From Lactarius indigo (taxonomy: Eukaryota > Basidiomycota > Agaricomycetes > Russulales > Russulaceae), in assembly GCA_025766275.1 (NCBI GenBank), contig JAFKAC010000018.1, positions 248,001-312,000 on the forward strand: a DNA stretch of 64,000 nucleotides. The letters run 5' to 3'. The stretch's first letter is position 1, and each line of letters begins with the position of its first letter. Of the stretch, positions 45,723-56,853 are shown piece by piece. The notes beneath the pieces are model-generated. The model saw only the letters and a program-made list of their open reading frames with translations, was not told where the DNA came from and did not search any database. The position numbers and the translations under genes were made by a program.

Positions 45723-47319
45723 TTTTTACAAGCGAGTATTGTGGGTGTTTCCCCGAGAGTGAAGACGTTGTCTCGAGTAACGGGGTAGGCGGGCAGACGG
45801 TCGAGGAGGCAACTGTATTACCAGAAGGAATGTCATGGCCGATCACGAATGGAGGGTGTAATGGGGTACCCGAGCCGCGCGTAAACATGTTGACGGCCAT
45901 ACTAAGTGCCCTTGATCGTTGATACCTTTACCCCATTTCATATCTGATGCTCCTCATAATCGATGATCTGCCGTCCCAGCCTGCTACAGGCATACACTTT
46001 GTCCGGATTCTCGCACCCACCTTCGCTGAAAACATCTACACTCGCATTTTTTTTCCCTTCAGGCTTGTATCTATCTTGTATGTCTTTTTTAGTATTGGCT
46101 ATAATCTGTATCGCCTCTCTCAACTTGGAAAGCCCCCTGCTTGATGTTTATAAGCTCATAGCAATTTTCGACTAGTCCTTGTACTCGAAGTCCGAACTCT
46201 TTTGCCGTATAACTTCACCTCTCACTTTCTCAACGTCAACGTTTTCCCTTAAGGTGAATTCTCTGACAAGGGTTTTTTTGTAACCACAGCGCGGGTCCTG
46301 AGCCGGAAGCTCCGGAAGACGCATGACCCCGCTGATTAATTATAGAGCGAGTTGATCCATGAATACGGAGGATAAGGTAATGTGATGATCAAAAAATGAA
46401 GTATTCAATGGTGCGAGGAAAATAGAAGTAATGGTGAGCGGGTGATGCAGGATGATTGCAGCAAGTTGGAGGTTTTCGCTCATAAGAAGAATCAAAGCGG
46501 AGAAGTGCGGTTGAAAGCTCGTACACGTTCGCACCTGCCTATAGGGGAGCCGAAAGAAAATAGGACATGGGGGGCGTATAATTATGGCGGTCTTAGAGGG
46601 GCTCGGTTACGAGACAAAGTCAAAGGAGAGCGTGCGGTCAAAAGCTCATAGGCGTCGGTACTTGCAATCTCGAGAGTATAAATCAGGAATATCGAAGGAA
46701 AGTAGGGAACGTGAGACAGTCTGAGGTGGTTGAGTGGGGTGGCCGAGAGGGGTTATGGACAGCCAGCCGGAAGAGGGGGCCAGAGAAGGGAATCGTCGAC
46801 GATCGGATTGGCCAGGTCGCGGGGTGGCCGTGCCGAAAAATTATCAATTATTACCCAGTTAAGAAATTGCCTCCGTAGATCCCAGCCGATCGAAAGGCGA
46901 TGAAGGAGGCCGTTGAGCGGGCCTATGAGCTCAACCAATGGATGACATTGCGTCCCAACAAACCGGCACGTGGGGTGCGGTGGTAGTGTGTTGATTGTGC
47001 AGTCATAACTTAATAAGCACACCACGTGTAGGATTGTGCTCTACACGTCAGATGCAGCATATAAAATATACCACGAGACGGCGTGCGCACTAACATAAGA
47101 TACTAATATCCCAATTTCCTCGTTCCGCCGGAGAGCGAGAAATTACGTGACTGCACTGAGACACTGATGACGCCCACGACTTCATTGGTGAAGTTGTTAT
47201 TACTTGTATGCCAGTGAACCCATGGACTTCGCATCAGCGAATACTACGACCACCACCTCGCCACCATTTCCTTGGCTATGGCAACATCAGCGAGATGGGG
47301 GGAGGATGTCACTTACCGA
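45723..47319. other. Conserved spacer of unit 2
   Basis: DNA-level match to the spacers in units 1 and 3. No conserved open frame. Confidence 0.5.
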
Positions 47320-48226
47320 CTAGCTACCCACCCTGGACGCAAAGCAGGGCGAACAGGATGCCCGGTCATACACTGGCAAGTCGTCTTGGTCAGCCGCGCT
47401 ACCACTTTTCTCATGTTGCCCAAACTCAGTGCGTTGTAGAGCTTGTGGGTTCCCTCTGTAGCGCGAGAACATGGCGTCAAAGTTCCTCATCATCGCAGAA
47501 ACCATTGCGCCGACACAGCCCAACCCAAAGTCGTCCTCTTCATATTTCCAAGGAAAATCGTGGCCAAGAGCAGGGTCTTGGCGCCTCCCCTCAGGTGCTG
47601 GCACGTCTTATTCCTTGATCCACACGCTCACAGCCTGCGTGGCCTCCATAACCTCCATACCAACCCAGGCGCTCTCTGACCCAAGCACGAGAAAATCACC
47701 ATCGCACACCTCGACGCTACGCAGCTCCACAGGAGATGCATCGAGCGGGCCACGCGAGGGAAAGACTCCCTCGTTGACGAACTCCTCCACGTCTACCCTG
47801 GAAACGCGGGGGGAGCCTGGCCCGACGATCTCCGTACGCTCAGAGGTGGTGTCGCTCACACGGTTCCTTAGAAGCGCACAACCTGCACCAGTGTTGGCGA
47901 TGCGGAGCACCCACGACTCCGAGTCGAAAAACGCGAGCAGCGCAGAGGCGCGACCGGCACTCTGCGCCCAGGGCTTCCCCGTTCACGCGTCGTCGTCAAA
48001 GTTCACGAGGGCGTTCCGTAGAGCGTCGTCGATGAGTGTCCTGAGCGGCGGATGGATTGTGTTGTTGAAAGAGTTGGGATCGTCCGCGCTGAGTGGGGCG
48101 AGAATTGACCAGCACGTGCCCGCGAGCAGCCGCGGAGTGGGCAACGTCGCGGTCAGCCATTGTCTTCGCGGTGGTCAGTGTGTAAGAGAGACGCATCTTG
48201 GCGAATCGTATTCTGCGGTAACACAT
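47320..48226 (-). pseudogene. PP2C-like gene, array copy B, nonsense-mutated
   Basis: Similar to copies A and C over most of its length (LRNALVNFDDD, ASALLAFFDSESWVLRIANTG, VFPSRGPLDAS, DGDFLVLGSESAWVGME). Two in-frame stops are visible: TGA where A and C have CGA (after DDDA), and TAA where A has CAA (after WIKE). The N-terminal part has a sizeable deletion. The frame is otherwise kept between stops, so decay is fairly recent. Confidence 0.78.
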
Positions 48227-48665
48227 CGTGCTAAGTCATGCCAACGTGATCCGAGTACCTATGACGCGGCGGCGCGACAGGAACGAGAGCGGCGGGAAGG
48301 CGGAGTCGGAGCGAAGTGTAGGGTCACGGTATGAGCCCAGCAGGGAATAGTAAACAGCGCCCATGTTCGTTTCTTAACGCAATTGCGCCCCATTCGATCC
48401 TACATCCATCTACCTGGATAGCCCTCTAATTTCTCAAGAAACCTCCGAGTTTCAGGTTCAAGAGTGTGGGAACGGCGAGCACCACAAATAATTGTATTCC
48501 CCTTCACTCAGTACCTTCGCCGAGTCGAAGTTCGCACAGCCATCAACCGATTTTCATGATGCCAGATGTCCGTTCTCCTCGGGATTATTCCCACCTCAAG
48601 CCAGCTAACAACGACTAGATTCTCCCACTCCGGCTGATCGTCGATTCCTCATTCAGCCGCGTAGT

Positions 48666-48868
48666 GATGGGAAAGTTCGAACCATTCCAGATTAGTGTCC
48701 CTTTTTACCAAACCCCAAATTGGACTATGGGTTCAGTTTGGGAGGTTCTTTGGTCTAGCCAAATCCCTGAACAGAATGAACCCCTGAACAGACCCTCAGT
48801 CCAGTTTAGGGTCCAGAAAAAAAGAGTCTGAACCAGTCCGAACCTGAAATAAACCGAACTTTCCCATC
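48666..48868. mobile_element. Short TIR element (MITE), about 203 bp
   Basis: Perfect 14-bp inverted termini GATGGGAAAGTTCG (48666-48679) and CGAACTTTCCCATC (48855-48868). The interior is rich in GAACC/GGTTC-type motifs and has no ORF. It is absent from units 1 and 2 at the equivalent position. Target duplication unclear; TTCAGC occurs on both sides (48652-48657, 48877-48882). Confidence 0.72.
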
Positions 48869-49177
48869 CCTTTAATTTCAGCGTTCCCAGGACCGATGCA
48901 TCATGCGGTGTACCATGCAGTATCCGCAAGGCCAATGCATAGGTCTTAAAAGAGCCAGTGACCGTGACAAATCCTAACACTATTCATCCTTGTATTCGCC
49001 ACTCGCCCTTGCATTCACTACCCGCCCTCGCATTCGCCACCCGCCCTTCGATCGATCCCCCACACTGAATATTTGGCAATCTGAAAAGCGCCATCTGCGC
49101 AGTTTGGAACCAAGTTCTAGCACCAGGAAGAGGACACCACAGCGACCAGGTGATATCACCAGACCGCAACCCGCGAA

Positions 49178-49711
49178 ATGAGCGATGACGGATACCAGCT
49201 ACTATATACGCTGCCGCAAGAGCTTGGTCTATTACACGATAGAGCAAACGCCGCCCAGCCTCTGGAGTCCCTAGTTCCTCTCGGCGATGTGTCTCAATTC
49301 CCGCCTCCAGAAGCTGCGCAATCTGCAGACCTTGCGACAGACGATCGAGCAGTCGGGGCTCCCAGGGGTGGTAACGGCAAAGCGTTGCACCTCCCACACT
49401 GCGAACCTTGTAACCTGATATTCGGAAGGCCTCAAGAATTCAAACGGCACATGGATCGGGTACACGTGCCACAGCGAAAGTGCCCGTTCAATCCTTGCGC
49501 TCACAAGTGAAAACGCCCCGATAAAATCAAGACTCACATTATCAACGAGCATCGCAGCGAATTCTGCGAAGTGGTCTTTGAAAAATTTAACTCCCTGCGT
49601 GGAAAGCGTATAGTCGAGTTCGTGGATGCTTGTGAATTCGGGTACAACTTCAGGACAACAGCGGAGCCATACGTATTACTTTCTCTTCCTCCGCTGGCTC
49701 CGTCTGAATGA
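49178..49711 (+). pseudogene. Two-finger C2H2 gene, array copy 3, broken
   Basis: Starts MSDDGYQLLYTLPQELGLL: exon 1 and the intron of copies 1 and 2 are deleted and the family ATG region is fused to exon 2. Finger 1 (CEPCNLIFGRPQEFKRH) is intact. Finger 2 is cut by TGA at 49508-49510 where the others have TGG (Trp), but the frame continues with RPDKIKTHIINEH and the usual tail. A second early stop occurs at 49709. Readthrough product unlikely; classed as pseudogene. Confidence 0.8.
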
Positions 49712-50896
49712 CTCATGCTAAGGTGAGTGTTCTTGAGAACAAATGAATATATCGACTAATATTGAGAAGCAAGTATTGTGGGTGTTGCCTTGAGAGTGTA
49801 GGCGTTGTCTCGAGTAAGGGCGTAGCTGAACAGACGGTAGAGGAGGAACAGAAGGAATATGATGGCCGATCACGAATGGAAGGCGTGATGGGGTGCCAGA
49901 GCCGTGTGGCAGCCGTACAGTATCAAGTGTCGTTGACACACGATCGGCCATCTCCGCCTGCTGCAGTCATACACTTTGTCCAGATTCTCACACCCACTCT
50001 CCGAGTCGCTAACAGTATCTATACTTGCATTGTTCTGCCTCCTGTATGGCTCCCCATCTTGTGGTTTTTTAATATAACTCCGGCCTGTAATCTGTATCGC
50101 GTTTAACTCGGAAACCCCCCTGCGTGAGGCCTATGAGCCCACAGCACCCAAGAAGTTTTTTGTACTCGAAGTCCAAACTTTTTTGCCATACAGTTTCACC
50201 TCTCACCCGCTCAACGCCGCCGCCTTCCCTCAAGGCGAGTTCTCTGATCTTGCAACCCCACAGGCGGGCATCAGGATGTTAAATTGCTACTAGTGGAATT
50301 CAAAACTCACGTTGTGAGTTTTTCTTTGAAACTGACGACGTGGGTTCAGAGCCGGAAGAGTCTGAAGACTCACGAACCCGCTTATACACAGGCGGGTCAA
50401 TATTACCTAGTTAAGAAATTGCCTCCGTAAATGCCAGCCGATGCGGAAGTGCAGTGGGTGGCCGGGTGCATCCAGAGGCGATGAAGGGGGGCGTTGAGCG
50501 GGCCTATGGGCTCAACCAATGGACGTTGCGTCTCAACAAACCGGCACAACAAACCGGCACGTGGGGTGCGGTGGTAGTGTGATTGTGCAGTTGTAATAGG
50601 CGCGCCACGTGTGGGAATGTGCTCTACACGTCGGGTGCAACATGCAAGAAATAAACGATATATTCTCCGAGACGGTGTGCGCGTGCTAAGATGCTGATTT
50701 CCCAACTTGCTCGCTCTACTGGAGAGCGAGTAAGTACATGACTGCACGCTGAAACACACGTGGCGCCTATGTGTTCATTGATGAAATAGTTACTTGTATG
50801 AACTCGCGGACTTTGCATCAGCGAATACCACAACCATCACTGAGCCGCCATTTCCTCGGCTATGGCCATGTCAGTAAGACGGGGAAAGGACGTTAT
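49712..50896. other. Conserved spacer of unit 3
   Basis: Shorter version of the unit 1 and 2 spacers. No gene called. Confidence 0.5.
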
Positions 50897-51937
50897 TTAC
50901 CGACCGGTCACCCACCTTGAACTCGAAGTATGGCGAACAAGATGTCCGGTCAGACGGTCGTCTTGGTCAGGCGCGCTGCCATTTTCCGCACGACGTTCGA
51001 GCTGGGTACGTCGCAGAACATAACTCGCCGGATTCCCTTGGGAACGCGAGAACACGGCGTCGAAATTCCTCATCATCGCAGGAACCATTGCGCCGACCCA
51101 GCCCAAGCCAAAATCATCGTCCTCTTCATTCTCCCAAGGAAAGCCGTGACCAAAAGTAGGGCCCTGTCGCCTCCCCCCAGGCGCTGGCTCCTCCTGTTCC
51201 CTGATCCACGTGCTTACAGCCTGAACGGCCTCCGTACCCTCCATACCTGCCCAAGCGCTCTCTGACCCAAGCACGAGAAAATCCCCGTCGCACACCTCGA
51301 TGCTACGCGTTTCCACAGAAGATGCATCGAGCGGGCCACGCGAGGGGAAGACGCCTTCGTTGACGAGCTCCTCCACGTCCACCCTATGGGCGCGTGCGGG
51401 CTCAAGCTCGAGGTAGCGAGGGGAGCCTGGCCCGACGAGTTCCGTGCACTCGTGGGTGGTGCCGCTCGCACGGCGGCCTAGAAATGCACGGCCTGGGCCC
51501 GTGTTGGCAACGCGGAGCACGCGCGACTCGGAATCGAAAAATGCGAGCAGCGCCGAGGCACGGCCAGCATTCTGCGCCCAGGGCTGCCCCGTTCGCGCAT
51601 CGTCGTCAAGGCGCACGAGCGCGTTCCGCAGGGCGTGGTTGAAGTCTGTGCTGGGCGGCGGGTGGCTTGTGCTATGTGCGTCGGCGAGCGCGCCGGCGAC
51701 GGCTGCGACGATGTTCCTTCGTATCCAAGAGATGGCACCGGGGTTGGAAGACTTGTCATCGTCTGCGCTGAGTAAGGCGAAGATCGACCAGCAGCCCGTG
51801 GGTACGGGGAGCACACCAGCCGCAAAGTCCGTCGTCGCAAGGTCTCTTTGTGGGCAACGTCGCAATCAACCACTTTTGTAGTCGTGGCAAGAGGGTGAGA
51901 GCAACGCACCCTGACGAATCGAATTTTGCGGTGTCAT
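50897..51937 (-). CDS. PP2C-like pseudophosphatase, array copy C, 324 aa
   Basis: Exon 1 51937-51910 (28 nt), intron 51909-51844 (66 nt, GTGCGT...AAGAG), exon 2 51843-50897; total 975 nt in frame. It starts MTPQNSIRQDLATTDFAAG. The PP2C scaffold is visible (WSIFALLSADDD, LVRLDDDARTG, ASALLAFFDSESRVLRVANTG, PGRAFLGRRA, DGDFLVLGSESAWAGME). The metal-binding Asp/Gly motifs of active PP2Cs (DGHGG, GDSR, SDG) are replaced, so it is a likely pseudophosphatase. It is the only open, full-length array copy. The C-terminus extends 50 residues beyond copy A. Exon 1 is inferred from splice signals and could be wrong. Confidence 0.65.
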
Positions 51938-52529
51938 ATCGTGCTACGCCGGTGTGATTCCCTGGAAAGACCGTTTGCTCAAAAGTCTGGGTGTCCGCGT
52001 GCGGATGGCGCACGTATACGCTGAAGTCGTTATCTCTCGTGTACGACTCGTTGTAAGAGGTACGACCATTTTGATGTTCTCGAGAGCTTTCCCGAGTTGA
52101 ACTAGAATCTTGGGTGGCGGAATCGAGATTCAACCGAGACCACGAGCATCCCACAAAAGCGGTGAGACCGAGAAAGGAGACCAGTGACAGTCCCAATTTT
52201 TCCCTTGTATAAAGGTGGAGTTGGGACCGTCCGCAGGGCCCAGCTGAGTAAAGCCTTCGGGATAACAGCAAGTGGGAGCGCCCTATCATCATTTCTGCCG
52301 TCGGTGACCCGAGCAGTGGCCAAGTTGTCACCAGTGGCGGATACCCGGCCCGGGATGCCCCTGATCCGAACTCTGAGCCAGCGCCTCATGCCACAATGGA
52401 TCTCTATAAATACGAGTCGACACGACGACATTGAGCCGATATAGGGAACATTCGGGTCTCATAGACGTATGTATTTCTATCCGCACAGCTAAAGAAGATG
52501 AACGGCTAACACGATCAGACAGAGTCGTC
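51938..52529. other. Divergent intergenic/promoter region
   Basis: About 590 nt between the PP2C-like copy C start and the C2-domain gene start. Minus-strand frames here have no family resemblance. A TCCCAA/TTGGGA hairpin lies near 52190-52235. Confidence 0.4.
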
Positions 52530-54042
52530 ATGTCTTTCTTGGGTAACATTCATGGGTCTTTCTCTCGGCGCACTTCCCGGGGTATCTTCGCCAATGCCAA
52601 AGTGAAAGAGTTCAAGCGCCATGCAGGGGTCGAAACGAAATACGTAGACCTGACTATCCACTTTATCGGTGCTCAAGGGTTGCCAAAGACAGACGTTGCG
52701 GGCAGCTCGGACCCATACTTTGTCGCCAGCCTTGACCGCGAGATTGAATACACGTACGTCCGTCCCCACGTGCCGCCACGCTTCCCCTTATATCTTGACT
52801 GGTAAACAAACCGCAGATCGTCGGTGCAGGTGAACACCCTGCAGCCTGTCTGGAACGAACTGTGGCGCCTGAAGAACGTGCCAGCCGACGCGACGCTCGC
52901 AGTGCAAGTGATGGACAAAGACGAGGGAAAGACCGACGACTTTGTAGGCAAGTTCGAGACGACCGTCGCGCCTGGCGCCAAGGAAGCCGTCATCCAGGGC
53001 CCACTACACCGGCGACGCAGTGGCACGTTCTGGCTCAATGTGCGTACCCCTTCCTTCCTTTCCCTCCCGTCCCCCATACACACCTTTGCGCGCGCGTGCG
53101 CAGATTGAGTCACGAGAACCCACAACGCCTCTCAGCGAGGCGCCAGCCTACACCTTCGACGGCCCTCTCCGGTACGCGCAGCACTACTCGCCGACAGTCG
53201 GGCAGCTGACGCGCGTGAACGACGCGCGGCTCTACTCGACGTGGGAGGTACGCTTGCGTGGCGTGCGTGCCTTCTTTGGCGACGTGTTCCAGCACTGGAA
53301 CACGGAGTACGCCGCCGCGCAGTCCATCTTTGGTGCGGGACCGGGGGCGCTCGCGTTACGCAGCACGATCCGGGCAGGGCACCGCACGCTGTACGCGCAG
53401 ACGACGCGTGATCGCACAGGCCCGCTCGATACGCCCGCGGACGTGCTCGCCCTGCTGCACGGCATGAACAGCCTCGTGCAGGAACGCTCACACAACGACC
53501 CACGCAGGCTGTACGTGAAGCCTGCGGTGTACACGTACGTCATCACGGAGGAGGACGAGACGCTACGGTTTAGCGAGACGGGCGCTACGTTCTTCGTCGA
53601 CTTTGCGTCGAAGCATGCGCTGCACGCCAATTGCGCGAAGCGCGTGCGCTATAGTGGTGAGTTCCACCCGCGCCCTACGTGTGCGGGTGGCTGGGCAGGG
53701 TATGGCGATGGGAAGGCCGACGCCGACGCCGACGAGCGCACGCACTGGGAGCTCGTGATCGATAACAACTCAGGCACGTACGCTCCCAGCCGCGATATGC
53801 TGCCTGCGCTTCGTGCACTCCTCGAGCACAACTTCCCTGGGTTCGCCGTCTGCGCACTCGACAGGGAGGACCCGGAGCTCAAGGAGAGCCGCGAGGCGTG
53901 TCGCGAGTATGCACTCAAGTTTCGTGGGGTCAAGCGGGAGGAATTACAACCGCACATCGCGGAGAATGAGCAGACGTTGTTAAATCACATTGCTGGGAAC
54001 CCAGAGCTGGCCCAGCCTACGCGACACTCAAGTCTGCCATAA
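52530..54042 (+). CDS. C2-domain protein, 461 aa
   Basis: Exons 52530-52753, 52817-53039 and 53104-54042; introns of 63 and 64 nt with GTACGT and GTGCGT donors; 1386 nt in frame. Residues about 35-145 form a C2 domain: DLTIHFIGAQGLPKTD, GSSDPYFVASLD, then after the splice TLQPVWNELWRL and VQVMDKDEGKTDDFVG. The Ca2+-binding Asp positions (TDVAGSSDPY, DKDEGKTDDF) are kept, so Ca2+-dependent membrane binding is plausible. The remaining 300 residues (YSPTVGQLTRVNDARLYS, then RLYVKPAVYTYVITEEDE, ELVIDNNSGTYAPSRDML) match no enzyme I know but look like the conserved C-terminal region of uncharacterised fungal C2 proteins. No membrane segment. Confidence 0.85.
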
Positions 54043-54384
54043 TTTAAGATCATATGATGTATGGTAGTGATGATACAAGTTGACGATAGGGAGCCCTGAA
54101 TACTGACTGCGTCTGTAATAGCCGTGTTAGATCACGTACTAGTGTTGTGCAACGAATTCTGATGAGAAAATAAAGAGCGACAAAGAAAAAGAAAAAATCA
54201 AGATGTGATCAAATTCCTGCAATGGGTATGACCGACGTAATGCTACAGGGAATGCATGGTCATGTTATATCAACAAAATTGGAACTGTCCAGTCCAACGT
54301 CCATCCTGCAATGGCAAGAACAGAGTCAGTCTACAAAACCAACACGAGCGTACATATGGTCAAACGCACCATAAGCGCCCTTTC
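54043..54384. other. Convergent intergenic region
   Basis: 342 nt between two convergent genes. No gene seen. It includes an A-rich stretch near 54165-54200 suitable for polyadenylation. Confidence 0.4.
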
Positions 54385-56853
54385 TCACTCCTCCATAACA
54401 TAGTCATCCACAATGGGTTCGAGCTCGAGCCTCGATAGCGGGGAGCAGATGTAAGGCGAGTCGTGTCTACGCGGTGAGAAAGGCCGGGGCGTGTCGCGAC
54501 GCTTCATGATCATGCGCGCCACGAGCTGCGGCATGCTCACGATAGCCGTCTTGCCCGGCTTAATCTTGGTGGCGGCGGCACCTGTCGCGTATTCCGTCGC
54601 GTCTGGATCTTCGCCAAGCTTGAGACGCAACAACGCCTGCAGCTCCCGCCCTCGCTCCTTCTCCCGCTTGCGCACGCGCCGCGCCTCCGCTCTGCGCGCC
54701 TCGGTATACAGTAGCCACGACCGGATTGTCTTTTCATCAGACTCGTCCAGCTGCGCGGGCTCACCAGGTGGGCCCTCCGTGCCATCGGTGTCTGCACCGG
54801 CGCTCACGCCACCGCGCTCGTCAAAGTCGGCCAGCTTGGAGGGCACCGGTGGTGCCACACTGAGCCGACCTGCGAGGATCTCCGCACGCTTCGCATGGAA
54901 TACCTCGTCTTCCTTTGCCTTGCGCTCCGAGACCCACGTACGGCGGCGGACGCTCTTGAGCTTCTCAAACTCCAATGCATCGACACGTGCTATTGCATCC
55001 GGTGAGAAGTTCAGATTTGGCTCGACCGCGTGCGTTTCGGATGTTTCGGGCTGGTTGGATGAAGCGGCCTGTATAGGCAAGAAGAGCCCAAGGCCACGTG
55101 GGGAGGATGGAGCTGACCAGTCTGATACGGGGGGTTCGGAAACAATAAGGCTGTTGTCCGGTTCCGCGCCGGGTAACGTTAGGAGTGGCTGTCCAGCCAG
55201 AAGCGGGGATTGAGGGGGGGAAGGTGACAATCCGTTCATGGCAGTGTCTTCCGGAAGTTCCGAGAAGGACCGCCGAGACGGAGACTGCGGAAGAGGGGAG
55301 CTCTCAAGAAAGTCCTCGTCATCGGCATGAAGTTCTCCAAGCGTGCTGCGCATGGGGGAGGATGGGACGACGTCCGACTCCAAACCAAACGGCGTGGAGT
55401 GGGATGTCTCAGCGTAGTCCATTGCTTCGAACTCCCAGAAGTCGGTGGAGCTGGAATGCGAGTTGGTTTCAGTACCAATCGTCCAAAATGAAGGTCCACC
55501 AAATTCTGAGAGTGGGGAGGGAAGCGTCGCGTCATCCTTCGTAAGGCTGACCCCATGAAAAAGCTCGGATCCGGGATTCATGCCTTCGGGATGATAGACT
55601 GGCACAATGCCGGTGCCCGGTGGCACGTTAAGTGAGGCACTGGGAGTGAGTCGCGGGTCGACATCATGACATTGGTTGAGGTCATAGGAATCCCTGTGCC
55701 GTGTGTCGACGGTAGGATCATCCAGGTTGTGAAGAAGAAGCCGGGGTCGAAGACGATGGCACGGTAATGAGAGGTTGGGAAGAGTATGAGGGATATCAGT
55801 GTGCGAAAGCAGAAGGTTGAAAGTATGCGAGTCGACGGATGGCTTTCCGCACGATGAAAATTGCGAGTGACCCAGTGAGCCGTCGGAGGAAAGACCACTT
55901 GGAGTTGGGAAGAGGGTATGGATCATGGAGAACCTCGCGCCTACGCGTCCATCAGGTGGCACTACTAATGAACAAAGCTGTCCGCAATGTGACTCGATCT
56001 TCGGGTCTAAATCTCTTATGGACGAGTAAGAGCCACTTGACAGAGTCATCCGGTCGCCCTCCATGGCCTGGACACCTAGTGAGCCATAGCGCACGAGGGG
56101 TGAGACCAGTGATCGCGACAAGAGCGTTGACACCTCCAGGGTGCCGGTAGGGCGAGCATCTGCGTCATCAGGAGGGAAATCCAATATTGGAGAAAGTGGA
56201 GTGAGCAAGTCGGTGGAGGATGATTCGTCAGGGGAAGAGGATGATTGAGAGTCACCGTCGGCGACTGGCTCAGTATGAACCTCGAGGTCGAGGTCTAGGT
56301 CGAGGCCAGTATCCGTATGTGCGTCAGTATCTGTAATTCGAGGGGCACCCGGAAGGGGGTGTGGCACCATGGGAAGCGAGGGCGGAGGGGAAAGAGGAAG
56401 ATGTTGGGTGGACGGATGTGACGTAAGGAGACTTTCGGAGTGTGGAGTGAGTGAGGTAGAAGGGGAAGAAGGGGGTAGGGTTGGAGGGAAAGTGCAAAGG
56501 GATTTACCTGCACCATGCGATGGGGAGTCGTCGCACAGCACAGGAAGAGGGACTGTGTGCTTTGGATCGGAGTCGGTAGGAGGGGGCGATGGATAGACAT
56601 GTTTAAGTTGCTCGGTAGGAGTCAACTTTGCCGGTGAAAGGGTCCAGATGCAGGATGGATCAAACGTGGAAAGGTCGTGGGGTTTGGGAATGCAGGTGCA
56701 GCGATTTGGGGTGTAATAGGATGACCATAGATCAGTAGGCCAAGCGTGAGTGCCGAGATCGGGTTGCATGCTGGATTGTGAGGGCGATGAAGGCGATGTC
56801 GAGAGAATAAAGCAATCTGAAGAGGAGACAAAGGCGTCGCTAGCGAACGTCAT
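54385..56853 (-). CDS. Large Ser/Pro-rich hypothetical protein, 822 aa
   Basis: ATG at 56853 (MTFASDAFVSSSDC), one open frame of 2.5 kb. The frame stays open a little upstream without an ATG. The first 550 residues are Ser/Pro/Thr-rich and probably disordered. A helical, charged region follows (DALEFEKLKSVRRRTWVSE; then TEARRAEARRVRKREKERG, likely coiled coil or basic helix). The C-terminus carries KTAIVSMPQLVARMIMKRR, then SPRRHDSPYICSPLSRL, resembling the end of the 23208-24323 protein. No enzyme, membrane or signal motif. It may be a phospho-regulated nuclear or signalling protein; this is a guess from composition. Length without stops makes the gene certain enough. Confidence 0.75.
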   Translation of the reverse strand: MTFASDAFVSSSDCFILSTSPSSPSQSSMQPDLGTHAWPTDLWSSYYTPNRCTCIPKPHDLSTFDPSCIWTLSPAKLTPTEQLKHVYPSPPPTDSDPKHTVPLPVLCDDSPSHGAGKSLCTFPPTLPPSSPSTSLTPHSESLLTSHPSTQHLPLSPPPSLPMVPHPLPGAPRITDTDAHTDTGLDLDLDLEVHTEPVADGDSQSSSSPDESSSTDLLTPLSPILDFPPDDADARPTGTLEVSTLLSRSLVSPLVRYGSLGVQAMEGDRMTLSSGSYSSIRDLDPKIESHCGQLCSLVVPPDGRVGARFSMIHTLFPTPSGLSSDGSLGHSQFSSCGKPSVDSHTFNLLLSHTDIPHTLPNLSLPCHRLRPRLLLHNLDDPTVDTRHRDSYDLNQCHDVDPRLTPSASLNVPPGTGIVPVYHPEGMNPGSELFHGVSLTKDDATLPSPLSEFGGPSFWTIGTETNSHSSSTDFWEFEAMDYAETSHSTPFGLESDVVPSSPMRSTLGELHADDEDFLESSPLPQSPSRRSFSELPEDTAMNGLSPSPPQSPLLAGQPLLTLPGAEPDNSLIVSEPPVSDWSAPSSPRGLGLFLPIQAASSNQPETSETHAVEPNLNFSPDAIARVDALEFEKLKSVRRRTWVSERKAKEDEVFHAKRAEILAGRLSVAPPVPSKLADFDERGGVSAGADTDGTEGPPGEPAQLDESDEKTIRSWLLYTEARRAEARRVRKREKERGRELQALLRLKLGEDPDATEYATGAAATKIKPGKTAIVSMPQLVARMIMKRRDTPRPFSPRRHDSPYICSPLSRLELEPIVDDYVMEE

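Larger units (their letters stand above)
44175..48261. repeat. Tandem duplication unit 2 (zinc finger + PP2C-like)
   Basis: Same order as unit 1: TGACACGGCC-type leader, conserved block, zinc-finger copy 2, spacer, PP2C-like copy B. It lacks both MITEs. Confidence 0.82.
48262..51960. repeat. Tandem duplication unit 3 (zinc finger + PP2C-like)
   Basis: Same order as units 1 and 2, with a MITE inserted at about 48666-48868 and a shortened zinc-finger gene. It ends upstream of PP2C-like copy C. Confidence 0.8.

Noticed and set aside
47471..48334. 287-codon + strand frame
   Set aside because: Antisense to the nonsense-mutated PP2C-like copy B; long antisense frames arise from the GC-rich codon bias.
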